NCBI RefSeq assembly: GCF_001045445.1
Contig: NZ_LFNF01000004.1
Span: 223,893-287,892, forward strand
DNA length: 64,000 bases
Origin: Chryseobacterium sp. BLS98
GTDB taxonomy: Bacteria > Bacteroidota > Bacteroidia > Flavobacteriales > Weeksellaceae
Reading direction: 5' to 3'
A program made the position numbers and the translations under genes. Below are positions 43,240 through 51,519 of this stretch, piece after piece. Each line of letters begins with the position of its first letter. Within the stretch, counting starts at the first letter, position 1. The notes below the pieces were generated by a model. The model ran no database searches. It was given only the letters and a program-made list of their open reading frames with translations, and was not told where the DNA came from.

Positions 43240-45789
43240 TTAATTACGCAAATCTTCCAAAAACTGTTCCAAAGAATGAAGATCACTGATAATGACCTCT
43301 CTGGCTTTTGCCCCGTTGAATCCTCCCACAATACCGGTAGCTTCAAGCTGGTCCATAATCCTTCCTGCTCTGTTGTAGCCCAGCTTAAGCTGTCTCTGAA
43401 GCATAGAAGTAGATCCCTGCTGGGTAGAAACAATGATTCTTGCTGCCTCTTCAAATAAGGCATCTTTTTCATTTGGATCGAAAGCACCTACTGTGCTTGA
43501 AGAATCTTCAGAAACAAATTCCGGAAGAAGGAATGCAGATGAATAACCTTTCTGCTCACCAATATATTCAGCGAGTCTTTCCACCTCAGGTGTATCTACG
43601 AAAGCACACTGAAGTCTCAAGATCTCATTTCCGTTAAAATAAAGCATATCTCCTTTTCCGATCAGCTGGTCTGCCCCCGGAGAGTCGAGAATTGTTCTTG
43701 AATCCACACTTGAAATTACTCTGAATGCAGCTCTTGCAGGGAAGTTAGCCTTGATCATACCTGTAATTACATTTACAGAAGGTCTCTGGGTGGCAACGAT
43801 CAGGTGAATTCCCACGGCTCTTGCAAGCTGTGCCAGTCTGGCGATAGGAAGTTCCACTTCTTTTCCTGCTGTCATGATAAGGTCAGCAAATTCATCTACC
43901 ACCAATACGATATAAGGAAGAAAACGGTGTCCGTTTTCAGGATTCAGCTTTCTTTCTGAAAACTTTTTGTTGTATTCCTTTAAGTTTTTACAGAATGCAT
44001 TTTTAAGCAGGTCATATCTGGTATCCATCTCTACACAAAGAGAGTTCAGGGTGTTGATTACTTTATTGGTATCTGTAATGATGGCTTCATCAGCATCCGG
44101 AAGTTTAGCCAGATAATGTCTTTCAATTTTTGAATATAATGAGAGCTCTACCTTTTTAGGGTCTACCATCACGAATTTCAGTTCGCTCGGGTGTTTTTTA
44201 TAAAGAAGAGAAGTCAGAATTGCGTTAATCCCTACGGATTTACCCTGACCGGTAGCGCCTGCCATCAGTAAGTGAGGCATTTTGGCAAGGTCGGCCATGA
44301 ATACTTCGTTGGAAATAGTTTTTCCGAATACGACAGGAAGATCCATATCCGTATTCTGGAACTTGTGCGAGGCGATTACCGAACGCATAGAAACCATGGT
44401 AGGATTTTTTCTCGGAACTTCAATTCCGATAGTTCCTTTTCCGGGCATTGGTGCAATAATCCTGATGCCTAAAGCGGAAAGATTCAAGGCAATATCATCC
44501 TGCAGCTTTTTAATGGCAGACACTCTGATCCCTGCTTCCGGAACTATTTCATATAAAGTAACGGTAGGGCCGATGGTAGCTTTGATCTCGGAGATCCCAA
44601 CATTGAAGTTTTTTAAAAGCCCTACAATCTTATTTTTATTTTCTTCTAATTCTTCCTTATTAATGGAAATTTCCTCGCTGCCATAGTCTTTAAGCAATTC
44701 CACAGTTGGCATCTGGAAACCTGCAAGATCAAGCTTATGATCATACAGTCCGTGCTTTTCTACAAGTTCCTGGGATTTTCTGTCTGAATCATCCAGAACA
44801 TCTATTACCGGGGCTACTTCTACATTGAATTTAATATTATCCTGATTCGCAGAAGGTGTTACCGGAGGAACAGGGGAAATTGCCGGGCTGACAGGCGCCA
44901 TATCAAATGCCTGCTCCGGAGTTGAAGTAGGTACTGTCGGTTTTGTATTCAGGTTTAGGCTGATCGGTTTTTCCTCCTCTTCAAAAGAAGTATGGTTGGG
45001 GGTTACAATCGTTTCTATGTCTGCTGTAGGCTGAACTTCTGGAAACCCTTTTGGTACATTTACCGGTTCCTGTTGTTTAGCTTTTGGCTTTTCTGAAAGA
45101 TCTGTAACGGTAACATTAAGACCTGCTTCTTCAGCAGCCTCCTCAAGTTCCGTATCGGCTTCAAAGTTTTCCTCTGAGCTTGGCATCATAGATTTTACTC
45201 TGCCGATGGTATTGTCATTAATCTTGTCAAGTTTGGATTTAATAGAGCTCGGCCGAAGATTAAATTCAAGAATGAAATATAAAAGTATGCTTGCAGCCAA
45301 TACCACCCAAAGACCTACAGGTCCAATGATAGCATTCAGGTAATCCATGATCTGGTATCCATATACCCCTCCCAATACACCTTGGCCTTTCGTTACTGCT
45401 CCCATAAAAATAGGAAGCCAGCAGATGAAAAACAAAGAATGGCCAATAGTTTTCCATGGTTTAAAGGTTCTTTTTTTAAGAATCAGAGTTCCCACAACCA
45501 AAAACAGGAATGCAATAATGAACGATGCGATTCCTATGCTTTCGAATATAAAAATATTTCCCAGCCAGTCGCCAACCTTTCCGAATATATTTGAAGATTT
45601 TATAGTTTTATCTGTCATTGTCCCTGCCTGGCTCTGGTCCGCTTTCCAGTTCATCAGATAAGAGATGAAAGAAAATGCCAGAACGACAGAAAAAAGAATG
45701 AAGGTAAGCCCGAAAAATATACGTGGCTTAGATAAGATTTTGCCTTTGTCAGGCGATTCAGCTGGTTTTGTCTGTGTCTTTTTATCCAT
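43240..45789 (-). CDS. ftsK: DNA translocase FtsK
   Basis: This 849-residue protein has four N-terminal membrane segments (residues about 25-190). A variable linker follows, rich in Pro, Thr and Val (VPTSTPEQAFDMAPVSPAISP). Next is the RecA-like motor with GATGQGKSVGINAI as Walker A and YIVLVVDEFADLIM as Walker B. The C-terminal winged helix (IIVSTQQGSTSMLQRQLKLGYNRAGRIMDQL) reads KOPS-type sequences. It pumps DNA toward dif and activates XerCD at the closing septum. It is shorter than E. coli FtsK (1329), mainly in the linker, which is common. lolA follows 64 bp later. Confidence 0.95.
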   Translation of the reverse strand: MDKKTQTKPAESPDKGKILSKPRIFFGLTFILFSVVLAFSFISYLMNWKADQSQAGTMTDKTIKSSNIFGKVGDWLGNIFIFESIGIASFIIAFLFLVVGTLILKKRTFKPWKTIGHSLFFICWLPIFMGAVTKGQGVLGGVYGYQIMDYLNAIIGPVGLWVVLAASILLYFILEFNLRPSSIKSKLDKINDNTIGRVKSMMPSSEENFEADTELEEAAEEAGLNVTVTDLSEKPKAKQQEPVNVPKGFPEVQPTADIETIVTPNHTSFEEEEKPISLNLNTKPTVPTSTPEQAFDMAPVSPAISPVPPVTPSANQDNIKFNVEVAPVIDVLDDSDRKSQELVEKHGLYDHKLDLAGFQMPTVELLKDYGSEEISINKEELEENKNKIVGLLKNFNVGISEIKATIGPTVTLYEIVPEAGIRVSAIKKLQDDIALNLSALGIRIIAPMPGKGTIGIEVPRKNPTMVSMRSVIASHKFQNTDMDLPVVFGKTISNEVFMADLAKMPHLLMAGATGQGKSVGINAILTSLLYKKHPSELKFVMVDPKKVELSLYSKIERHYLAKLPDADEAIITDTNKVINTLNSLCVEMDTRYDLLKNAFCKNLKEYNKKFSERKLNPENGHRFLPYIVLVVDEFADLIMTAGKEVELPIARLAQLARAVGIHLIVATQRPSVNVITGMIKANFPARAAFRVISSVDSRTILDSPGADQLIGKGDMLYFNGNEILRLQCAFVDTPEVERLAEYIGEQKGYSSAFLLPEFVSEDSSSTVGAFDPNEKDALFEEAARIIVSTQQGSTSMLQRQLKLGYNRAGRIMDQLEATGIVGGFNGAKAREVIISDLHSLEQFLEDLRN

Positions 45790-45803
45790 AATATCAATGT
45801 GGG

Positions 45804-45811
45804 CAAATTTA
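45804..45811 (-). promoter_or_regulatory. Candidate -7 element for ftsK
   Basis: On the minus strand this reads TAAATTTG, matching TAnnTTTG, 15 bp before the ftsK ATG. No well-placed -33 element. Confidence 0.4.
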
Positions 45812-46296
45812 ATGTTTTTTCAACATTAATAGAATCTTTTTTTGTTCAAAAAGATAGCGTAATTTAAGGTTATTTTTTAAAATTATACTTCGTTTTTAAG
45901 ATATTTTTTTTCATTAAAATGCCATGCGGCAGGCACTTTTAAGTTGATCCGGACGCCGCATTTATTCTTCAACTAATTTTATTCCATAAAACTTTAAAAT
46001 TTGAAAAAGATGAAAAAAAGTTTAAAAATATCTTAGATTATTTCTTTAAAATCCATTTAAGATAACTTCCTTGAAGATATATGGAAAAGCAGCCGGTTGA
46101 TTATCTCGGGTGAGTTGGGTAGGAATAGACTATTTCAATCACACAGATCGGAATAATATATCTGAAATTTCAGGGTATTACAATTTGAATTTTTGTTAAT
46201 TGTTTTTATGTTATTAAGAATGGTTCAAAATAACTAAAATCGCCTTCAAAGTGACAAAAAACAGCTTTTTTTAGCCTCTTTGTGGTTTATCATCCT

Positions 46297-46304
46297 TATT
46301 TTTG
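46297..46304 (+). promoter_or_regulatory. Candidate -7 element for ccsBA
   Basis: TATTTTTG matches TAnnTTTG, 21 bp before the ATG at 46325. The nearest TTTG (46279-46282) is only 14 bp away, shorter than usual. Confidence 0.45.
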
Positions 46305-46324
46305 CATGTCAAGTAAAATAAATC

Positions 46325-49300
46325 ATGAAGAAGCTCCAAGATATTCTTATCTCAACCAGGACAATGGCTGTGCTGTTACTGGTGTATGCATTTGCGATGG
46401 CCTATGCAACGTTCTTAGAAAACGACTACGGAACTCCTACAGCCAAGGCGTTAATTTATGAAGCAAAATGGTTTGAACTCATCATGGTTCTGCTCATTCT
46501 CAACTTCATAGGAAATATCGGAAGATATAGACTTTGGAAAAGGGAAAAATGGCCGGTACTGGTATTTCACCTTGCTTTTATCCTTATTTTTATAGGAGGG
46601 GCCATTACCCGCTACATCAGCTTTGAAGGGACAATGCATATCCGGGAAGGTGAAACTTCCAACGAGATCGTAACGGATAAGAATTTCTTTAAAATTCAGA
46701 TCGAGGAAAAAGGCGATGTTCTTAATTATCAGGATGTTCCTTATCTGATGTCGCCTTTACACAAGGACTTTAATGCTACGTATGACTTCCACGGAAAAGA
46801 AGTAAAAGTATTTGCCAAAGATTATATCCAGAGAAAAAAAGACAGCTTAATTGCTGAACCCAATGGTTCGGAATACCTTCACCTGGTGTCTACAGGAAAT
46901 ACCGGAAGACAGAATATCTATATCAAACCGGGAGAAACAAAATCGATCAACGGGACTTTAGTAACGTTCAACAGAGCGATTGACGGTGCTGTGGAATTCA
47001 AAAAAGAAGGTGGACAACTATTCATTAAAACCCCGGTTGATGCAGCTTTTATGACGATGGCAACACAGGCTACCGGAAGCACCAAAAAAGATGAATTCAA
47101 GCCTCTGGCATTGAGAAGTTTATACACCATCAACGAATTGAAACTGGTTGTTCCTGAAGGTCTTAAAAAAGGAAGACTAATGGCATTTGAAGGTGATAAA
47201 AAGAAAGATGCCATGGTGCCGGATGTACTGAGAATAGAACTTCAGGGCCCAAAAACAAAGCAAATGGTAGATCTTTCCGTTGAAAAAGGTAATCCGAATG
47301 CATTCAAGCAGATCACTATGGACGGACTGAATATTATGGTAGGTTTCGGACCTAAAGTTTATAATACGCCTTTTGCATTAAAGCTTGATGATTTCGTGAT
47401 GGAAACCTACCCGGGAAGTTCATCGCCAAGTGCTTATGAAAGCCATGTGAAGATTATCGATGAAGGCAAAGAAACACCTTATAAAATTTATATGAACCAC
47501 GTTCTTAACCATAAAGGATACCGTTTCTTCCAGTCAAGTTTTGATCCGGACAGAATGGGAACAGTGCTTTCTGTAAACCATGATTTCTGGGGAACCATTA
47601 TTTCCTACATAGGATACGCACTTTTATTCTTAGGAATGTTTGTCATCTTCTTCTGGAAAGGGACCCACTTCTGGAAATTAAATAAAATGCTGACCGACGT
47701 TAATAAAAAGAAAGCGGCAACAGTATTTTTGTTGTTGTTAAGTTTAGGCTTAAACGCACAGAAAATAGAAACTCATGGTACAACAGACGGAAGCAAGGAA
47801 CATATCCATGTAGAAGGAGACAACCATTCTCACGCTCCGACTCCTTCTGCACAGCCGCTTGATGGTGCTTCCCCTAAGCAGAATTCATTGGCAACCCCGA
47901 TGAGTAAAATGAGATCGATTACTCCAGATGAAATTATTTCAAGAAATAAAATCAACAAAGAGCATGCTGACAAGTTCGGATATCTTTTGGTGCAGAATTT
48001 TGAAGGAAGAATTGTTCCTATTAACACGGAAGCATTAGATATTTTAAGAAAATTATACAAAAAAGACGAGTTTAAAGGAACAGACGGAAAATCTCTTACA
48101 GCTAACCAGTGGTTTCTTTCCATCAATACGGATACGCCAAGCTGGACGATGGTTCCGATCATTAAAGTGGGAACTAAAGGAGGTGATGAGCTAAAGAACA
48201 AAACAAAGGCTGATGAAGATGGTTATACCTCATTAATGAACCTTTTCCCGGCAGACGCAAACGGTAACCTTACCTATATCCTGGAACATGATTACAACAC
48301 GGCATTCCGTAAAAAACCGGCTGAGCAGACCAACTATGACAAGGAAGTAATTGCTGTAAACGAAAGGGTACAGATCTTCAACGAGTTTTTCAGCGGTCAG
48401 TTTATGAGAATAGTTCCGGTAAAAAACGATGCTAACCACACATGGCATTCCTGGCTGGATCAGAAATTTGAACCAGATATGGAATCTCAGCAGGTAATGG
48501 GCCCTTATTTTGCAGAAGCTCTTACTGCACAAAAAACAGGAAACTGGACTAAAGCCGATGCTGAACTGGCAAAACTGTCAGAATACCAGCAGAAATGGGG
48601 TAAAGCAGTAGTTCCTGCAAAATCTAAAGTAGATCTTGAAGTTTTCATGAATAAAGTGAACATCAACTTCAAACTATTGATTTTCTATACCATCATCGGA
48701 GGACTTCTTCTGATCCTGGGATTTGTAGAGCTGTTCAAGACTAAAAAGAGTTTAAATAAAATAATCAAAGTCATTATTGCTGTAGGAATAGTGGGATATT
48801 TATGCCACTTCTTAGGCCTTGTGGCTAGATGGTATATTTCCGGACATGCTCCTTGGAGTAACGGATATGAAGCGATCATTTTTATCTCCTGGGTTGGTAT
48901 TACAGCCGGGTTGATCCTTTATAGAAATGCGAATGCTCTTATTCCTGCAGCCGGTTTTATGGTGGCGGTTATTATGATGGGATTTGCCCACGGAGGCTCA
49001 GCACTTGATCCGCAGATTACACCGCTTGTTCCGGTATTGAAATCTTACTGGCTGATTGTTCACGTAGCAATTATTACCTCAAGTTACGGTTTCTTTGCCC
49101 TGTCCATGATTATTGCTGTCATCTCTTTGGTATTTTATATTATCGCCAATAAAGACACTTACAAGCTTCATCACGACACTACATTAAAAGAGTTGGTCAT
49201 TGTATCTGAAATGTCACTGACGATCGGTCTTTTTGCCTTAACGGTAGGAAATTTCTTAGGTGGTATCTGGGCCAATGAATCATGGGGAAGATACTGGAGC

Positions 49301-49594
49301 TGGGACCCGAAAGAAACATGGGCCTTCATTTCCATTATGGTATATGCATTCGTATTACATATGAGACTGGTTCCCGGATTGAGAAGCAGATGGGCGTTCC
49401 ACGTTGCAACGATGTTTGCCTTCTGTTCAATGGTAATGACGTACTTTGGAGTAAATTACTACCTGAGCGGACTTCACTCATACGCAGCAGGAGATCCTGT
49501 CCCGGTTCCGGCCTGGGTATATATCGGGTTAAGCACAATGCTACTTTTATCTGCTGCTTCTTACATTAAGTTTAAAGCTTTAACGAAGAAATAG
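46325..49594 (+). CDS. ccsA: CcsBA fusion, cytochrome c haem transport and ligation
   Basis: This 1089-residue protein joins ResB/CcsB and CcsA. Residues about 1-110 hold three membrane segments (TMAVLLLVYAFAMAYATFLE, ELIMVLLILNFIGNIG, FHLAFILIFIGGAI). A large periplasmic ResB domain follows, then a membrane segment near 430. A second periplasmic stretch with a His-rich piece (THGTTDGSKEHIHVEG, NHSHAPTP) comes next, and then the CcsA half with about eight segments and the haem-binding WWD motif (ESWGRYWSWDPKETWAF). System II enzymes of this kind move haem out and attach it to apocytochrome CxxCH. The TlpA-like protein at 28.7 kb could supply the reductant. It is a single-gene transcript with its own terminator. 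Confidence 0.92.
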   Translation: MKKLQDILISTRTMAVLLLVYAFAMAYATFLENDYGTPTAKALIYEAKWFELIMVLLILNFIGNIGRYRLWKREKWPVLVFHLAFILIFIGGAITRYISFEGTMHIREGETSNEIVTDKNFFKIQIEEKGDVLNYQDVPYLMSPLHKDFNATYDFHGKEVKVFAKDYIQRKKDSLIAEPNGSEYLHLVSTGNTGRQNIYIKPGETKSINGTLVTFNRAIDGAVEFKKEGGQLFIKTPVDAAFMTMATQATGSTKKDEFKPLALRSLYTINELKLVVPEGLKKGRLMAFEGDKKKDAMVPDVLRIELQGPKTKQMVDLSVEKGNPNAFKQITMDGLNIMVGFGPKVYNTPFALKLDDFVMETYPGSSSPSAYESHVKIIDEGKETPYKIYMNHVLNHKGYRFFQSSFDPDRMGTVLSVNHDFWGTIISYIGYALLFLGMFVIFFWKGTHFWKLNKMLTDVNKKKAATVFLLLLSLGLNAQKIETHGTTDGSKEHIHVEGDNHSHAPTPSAQPLDGASPKQNSLATPMSKMRSITPDEIISRNKINKEHADKFGYLLVQNFEGRIVPINTEALDILRKLYKKDEFKGTDGKSLTANQWFLSINTDTPSWTMVPIIKVGTKGGDELKNKTKADEDGYTSLMNLFPADANGNLTYILEHDYNTAFRKKPAEQTNYDKEVIAVNERVQIFNEFFSGQFMRIVPVKNDANHTWHSWLDQKFEPDMESQQVMGPYFAEALTAQKTGNWTKADAELAKLSEYQQKWGKAVVPAKSKVDLEVFMNKVNINFKLLIFYTIIGGLLLILGFVELFKTKKSLNKIIKVIIAVGIVGYLCHFLGLVARWYISGHAPWSNGYEAIIFISWVGITAGLILYRNANALIPAAGFMVAVIMMGFAHGGSALDPQITPLVPVLKSYWLIVHVAIITSSYGFFALSMIIAVISLVFYIIANKDTYKLHHDTTLKELVIVSEMSLTIGLFALTVGNFLGGIWANESWGRYWSWDPKETWAFISIMVYAFVLHMRLVPGLRSRWAFHVATMFAFCSMVMTYFGVNYYLSGLHSYAAGDPVPVPAWVYIGLSTMLLLSAASYIKFKALTKK

Positions 49595-49613
49595 ATTAAA
49601 AACATAACAATTG

Positions 49614-49646
49614 AAATCCTGGAATTTTATTCCGGGATTTTTTTTG
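49614..49646 (+). terminator. Terminator after ccsBA
   Basis: AATCCTGGAA pairs with TTCCGGGATT (one G-U pair) around a 5-nt loop, followed by eight or more T. Confidence 0.85.
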
Positions 49647-49651
49647 TGAGT

Positions 49652-49851
49652 GTTTCGGGGTTTGGTTATGTGTCACGGGTTACGAGCTGCGGGGTTCGGG
49701 TTTGTATATAAAGGATAAATGTTCCGGGTTATAAATAATATTAATTAAGGTAATAGCTGGATCAAAATTTAATTGATCACTAATATTTTTCGCCCCGGAT
49801 CATGAAACTCGTAACTCGAAACCCCGAACCTTGCATCCCACACCCCGAAAA
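49652..49851. repeat. Long GC-shifted palindromic repeat between ccsBA and the SPFH gene
   Basis: The outer arm TTTCGGGGTTTGG (49653-49665) pairs with the far right end (about 49837-49849) at 12 of 13. Further in, both arms carry the words GTTACGAG and GGTTCGGG in inverted orientation but in swapped order, as if the arms had been reshuffled. The arms are far richer in G and C than the rest of the window. A small palindrome (GATCAA/TTGATC, 49760-49778) sits in the middle. Apart from this element and the ccsBA terminator, the 340-bp gap holds nothing I recognise. Confidence 0.65.
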
Positions 49852-49934
49852 AAATTCTTCAACAATGATTCTAAATTCAAAAACTTATTCATACCTTTAT
49901 GATATCAAAATAATATCAAATTAAAATTACAATC

Positions 49935-50801
49935 ATGGAAAAAGTTTTAAAGCCCATGTCAGGCTATTTGGCATTGGTATTCTGCCTGGTTTTATTTGCC
50001 GGTGCCGTTTATTTTTTTATTTCCGGAGTGGAGCAAAGCATTACGTTCGTCATTCTTGCCATGCTGTGCTTTCTGTTATTCTGTTTTTTTCTGAAGGGTC
50101 TGATGATTATTCAGCCCAATCACTCAAGAGTACTGAATTTCTTTGGTAAGTATGTGGGAACGGTAAAGGATAACGGGTTATTTTTCATCAACCCTCTGTA
50201 TTCATCACAGAAAATGTCACTACGTTCGGAAAACCTTCAAGGGCAGACGCTGAAAGTAAATGACAAAATGGGGAACCCGATTGAAATTGCAGTGGTAATC
50301 GTTTGGAAGGTAGGAGATACTTACAAAGCTGCTTTTGATGTTGAGCGTTATTCAGACTTTGTAAGAATGCAGAGTGAAGCTGCAGTACGTCATTTGGCCA
50401 TGAGTTTTCCGTATGACAATTTAGAAGATGACCATGCACCGATCACTTTAAGAGAAGGAGGTGATAAGATTAACTCCATTTTGGAGCAGGAGCTTACCGA
50501 CCGTCTTTCAAAAGCGGGAATTATGATTCAGGAAGCGAGAATTTCCCACCTGGCTTATGCATCGGAAATTGCAGGAGCTATGCTTCAGAGACAGCAGGCA
50601 ACAGCTATTGTTGCAGCCAGAACCAAGATCGTGGAAGGAGCTGTTGGAATGGTAGATTTGGCATTGAAAAAACTTTCGGAAGAAAATATCGTAGAGCTTG
50701 ATGATGAAAGAAAAGCAGCTATGGTAAGCAATTTAATGGTTGTACTTTGCGGTGAAAAAGCAGCACAGCCCATTTTAAATGCAGGAACCCTTTATAATTA
50801 A
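49935..50801 (+). CDS. SPFH (band 7/stomatin-like) membrane protein
   Basis: This 288-residue protein has two N-terminal hydrophobic segments (about residues 8-28 and 34-56). The SPFH domain follows (MIIQPNHSRVLNFFGKYVGTVKDNGLFFINPLY, EIAVVIVWKVGDTYKAAFDVERYSDFVRMQSEAAVRH), then the helical tail with RISHLAYASEIAGAMLQRQQATAIVAARTKIVEGA. SPFH proteins build ring-like scaffolds in membranes and modulate proteases or lipid domains. The next gene is an Arc-like ribbon-helix-helix protein 110 bp away, a pairing seen elsewhere in Bacteroidota. The partner protein is unknown. Confidence 0.9.
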   Translation: MEKVLKPMSGYLALVFCLVLFAGAVYFFISGVEQSITFVILAMLCFLLFCFFLKGLMIIQPNHSRVLNFFGKYVGTVKDNGLFFINPLYSSQKMSLRSENLQGQTLKVNDKMGNPIEIAVVIVWKVGDTYKAAFDVERYSDFVRMQSEAAVRHLAMSFPYDNLEDDHAPITLREGGDKINSILEQELTDRLSKAGIMIQEARISHLAYASEIAGAMLQRQQATAIVAARTKIVEGAVGMVDLALKKLSEENIVELDDERKAAMVSNLMVVLCGEKAAQPILNAGTLYN

Positions 50802-50911
50802 GAGTCAAAAGCAAGAATGAAGAATGAACGCTTGGATTTTTATGGCAGACTTTAAGCAAAAGCCTTTATGTCTTCTGTTCCAAGAGTATTACTAATCTGC
50901 AAAGAGAAAAA

Positions 50912-51109
50912 ATGAAATCGGAAAAAGCTTCAAAACCCTCTGAAACTAAAGGCAAGAAATCCTTCGTCATAAGAATCGACGAATCTACCTATAAGCTGGT
51001 GGAGAAGTGGGCCAATGACGAGTTCAGGAGTGTAAACGGACAGATCGAGTATCTGTTGCACCAAAGCTTGGTTAATTCAGGGAGGAAAAAGAAAGACGAA
51101 GAAGAATAA
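50912..51109 (+). CDS. Small Arc-family ribbon-helix-helix DNA-binding protein
   Basis: This 65-residue protein has a basic lead (KASKPSETKGKK), the strand SFVIRIDESTYKLVEKWA and two helices (NDEFRSVNGQIEYLLHQSLVNSG) in the Arc/MetJ ribbon-helix-helix order. It ends in a charged tail (RKKKDEEE). The RSVNGQIEYLLHQ segment is the Arc hallmark. It would bind DNA as a dimer. No toxin gene is beside it, so a toxin-antitoxin role is not supported. It probably works with or regulates the SPFH gene upstream. Confidence 0.82.
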   Translation: MKSEKASKPSETKGKKSFVIRIDESTYKLVEKWANDEFRSVNGQIEYLLHQSLVNSGRKKKDEEE

Positions 51110-51205
51110 ACAGAATGTAAAAGCAGTTGATGGAACGAATTTAAAAATATTTTGCATTTCATCTGCCTCTACAGGGCAGTCCATTCAATTAACCTTATTA
51201 AAAAG

Positions 51206-51236
51206 AAAAGCAGAGAAACTTCTCTGCTTTTTTATT
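51206..51236. terminator. Bidirectional terminator between the RHH gene and the small membrane protein gene
   Basis: A perfect 10-bp stem (51206-51215 with 51222-51231) with a 6-nt loop has T-tracts on both strands. Confidence 0.85.
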
Positions 51237-51384
51237 TTATACAACTTTGAAGCGTATCTGCTCCAAAGTAGAATATGACGAGCCAGATCAGGCCTTTGAT
51301 CGTGAAAAAAGCAAATCCTGCCCATCCTACACGCTTGAACCACTTCTTGAACTTCGAATTGTTGTTTTCCTGTGAATTTTCCAT
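51232..51384 (-). CDS. 50-residue single-span membrane protein
   Basis: On the minus strand an ATG at 51384 opens a 50-codon frame ending at 51232. It has a polar lead (MENSQENNNSKFKKWFKRVG) followed by one strong membrane segment (WAGFAFFTIKGLIWLVIFYF) and a short tail (GADTLQSCIK). The basic-then-hydrophobic order fits an inner membrane protein with the N terminus inside. It starts well in front of the divergent ALDH7 gene and ends exactly at a terminator, which supports a real gene. I know no assigned function for it. Confidence 0.72.
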   Translation of the reverse strand: MENSQENNNSKFKKWFKRVGWAGFAFFTIKGLIWLVIFYFGADTLQSCIK

Positions 51385-51465
51385 ATCTCAATGTCAAAAG
51401 ATTACCTTACAAAGATAAACATGTTTGTAATTAGTCCAAATAAAAAGGATGTTAAAAATTAAAAT

Positions 51466-51495
51466 TTTGAGGTTCGCATAATATTTCTATCTTTA
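51466..51495 (+). promoter_or_regulatory. Promoter of the ALDH7 gene
   Basis: TTTG at 51466-51469 and TATCTTTA at 51488-51495 are 18 bp apart; the second is one base short of TAnnTTTG. The ATG is 24 bp further on. Confidence 0.5.
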
Positions 51496-51519
51496 GAGGA
51501 AACGAAAAGTAAACATTTT

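Larger units (their letters stand above)
45790..46324. other. 535-bp gap between ftsK and ccsBA
   Basis: The gap holds no supported gene. It holds a -7 element for ftsK, a small palindrome (TTAATGTT with AACATTAA near 45810-45830), a GC-rich pairing (ATGCGGC at 45924-45930 with GCCGCAT at 45955-45961) standing out from AT-rich surroundings, and a -7 element for ccsBA. The central 300 bp are unexplained and could contain a small RNA. Confidence 0.5.

Noticed and set aside
43179..43487. 102-residue frame overlapping the 3' end of ftsK
   Set aside because: It lies almost wholly in the FtsK winged-helix coding region in another frame, and its product has no recognisable pattern.
50912..51109. 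Toxin-antitoxin module based on the ribbon-helix-helix protein
   Set aside because: No toxin gene is adjacent; the neighbours are an SPFH protein and a small membrane protein.
51185..51397. 70-residue frame on the minus strand over the small membrane protein gene
   Set aside because: Its product has no plausible signal, domain or membrane pattern, it runs through a strong terminator hairpin, and the neighbouring frame gives a convincing 50-residue membrane protein.
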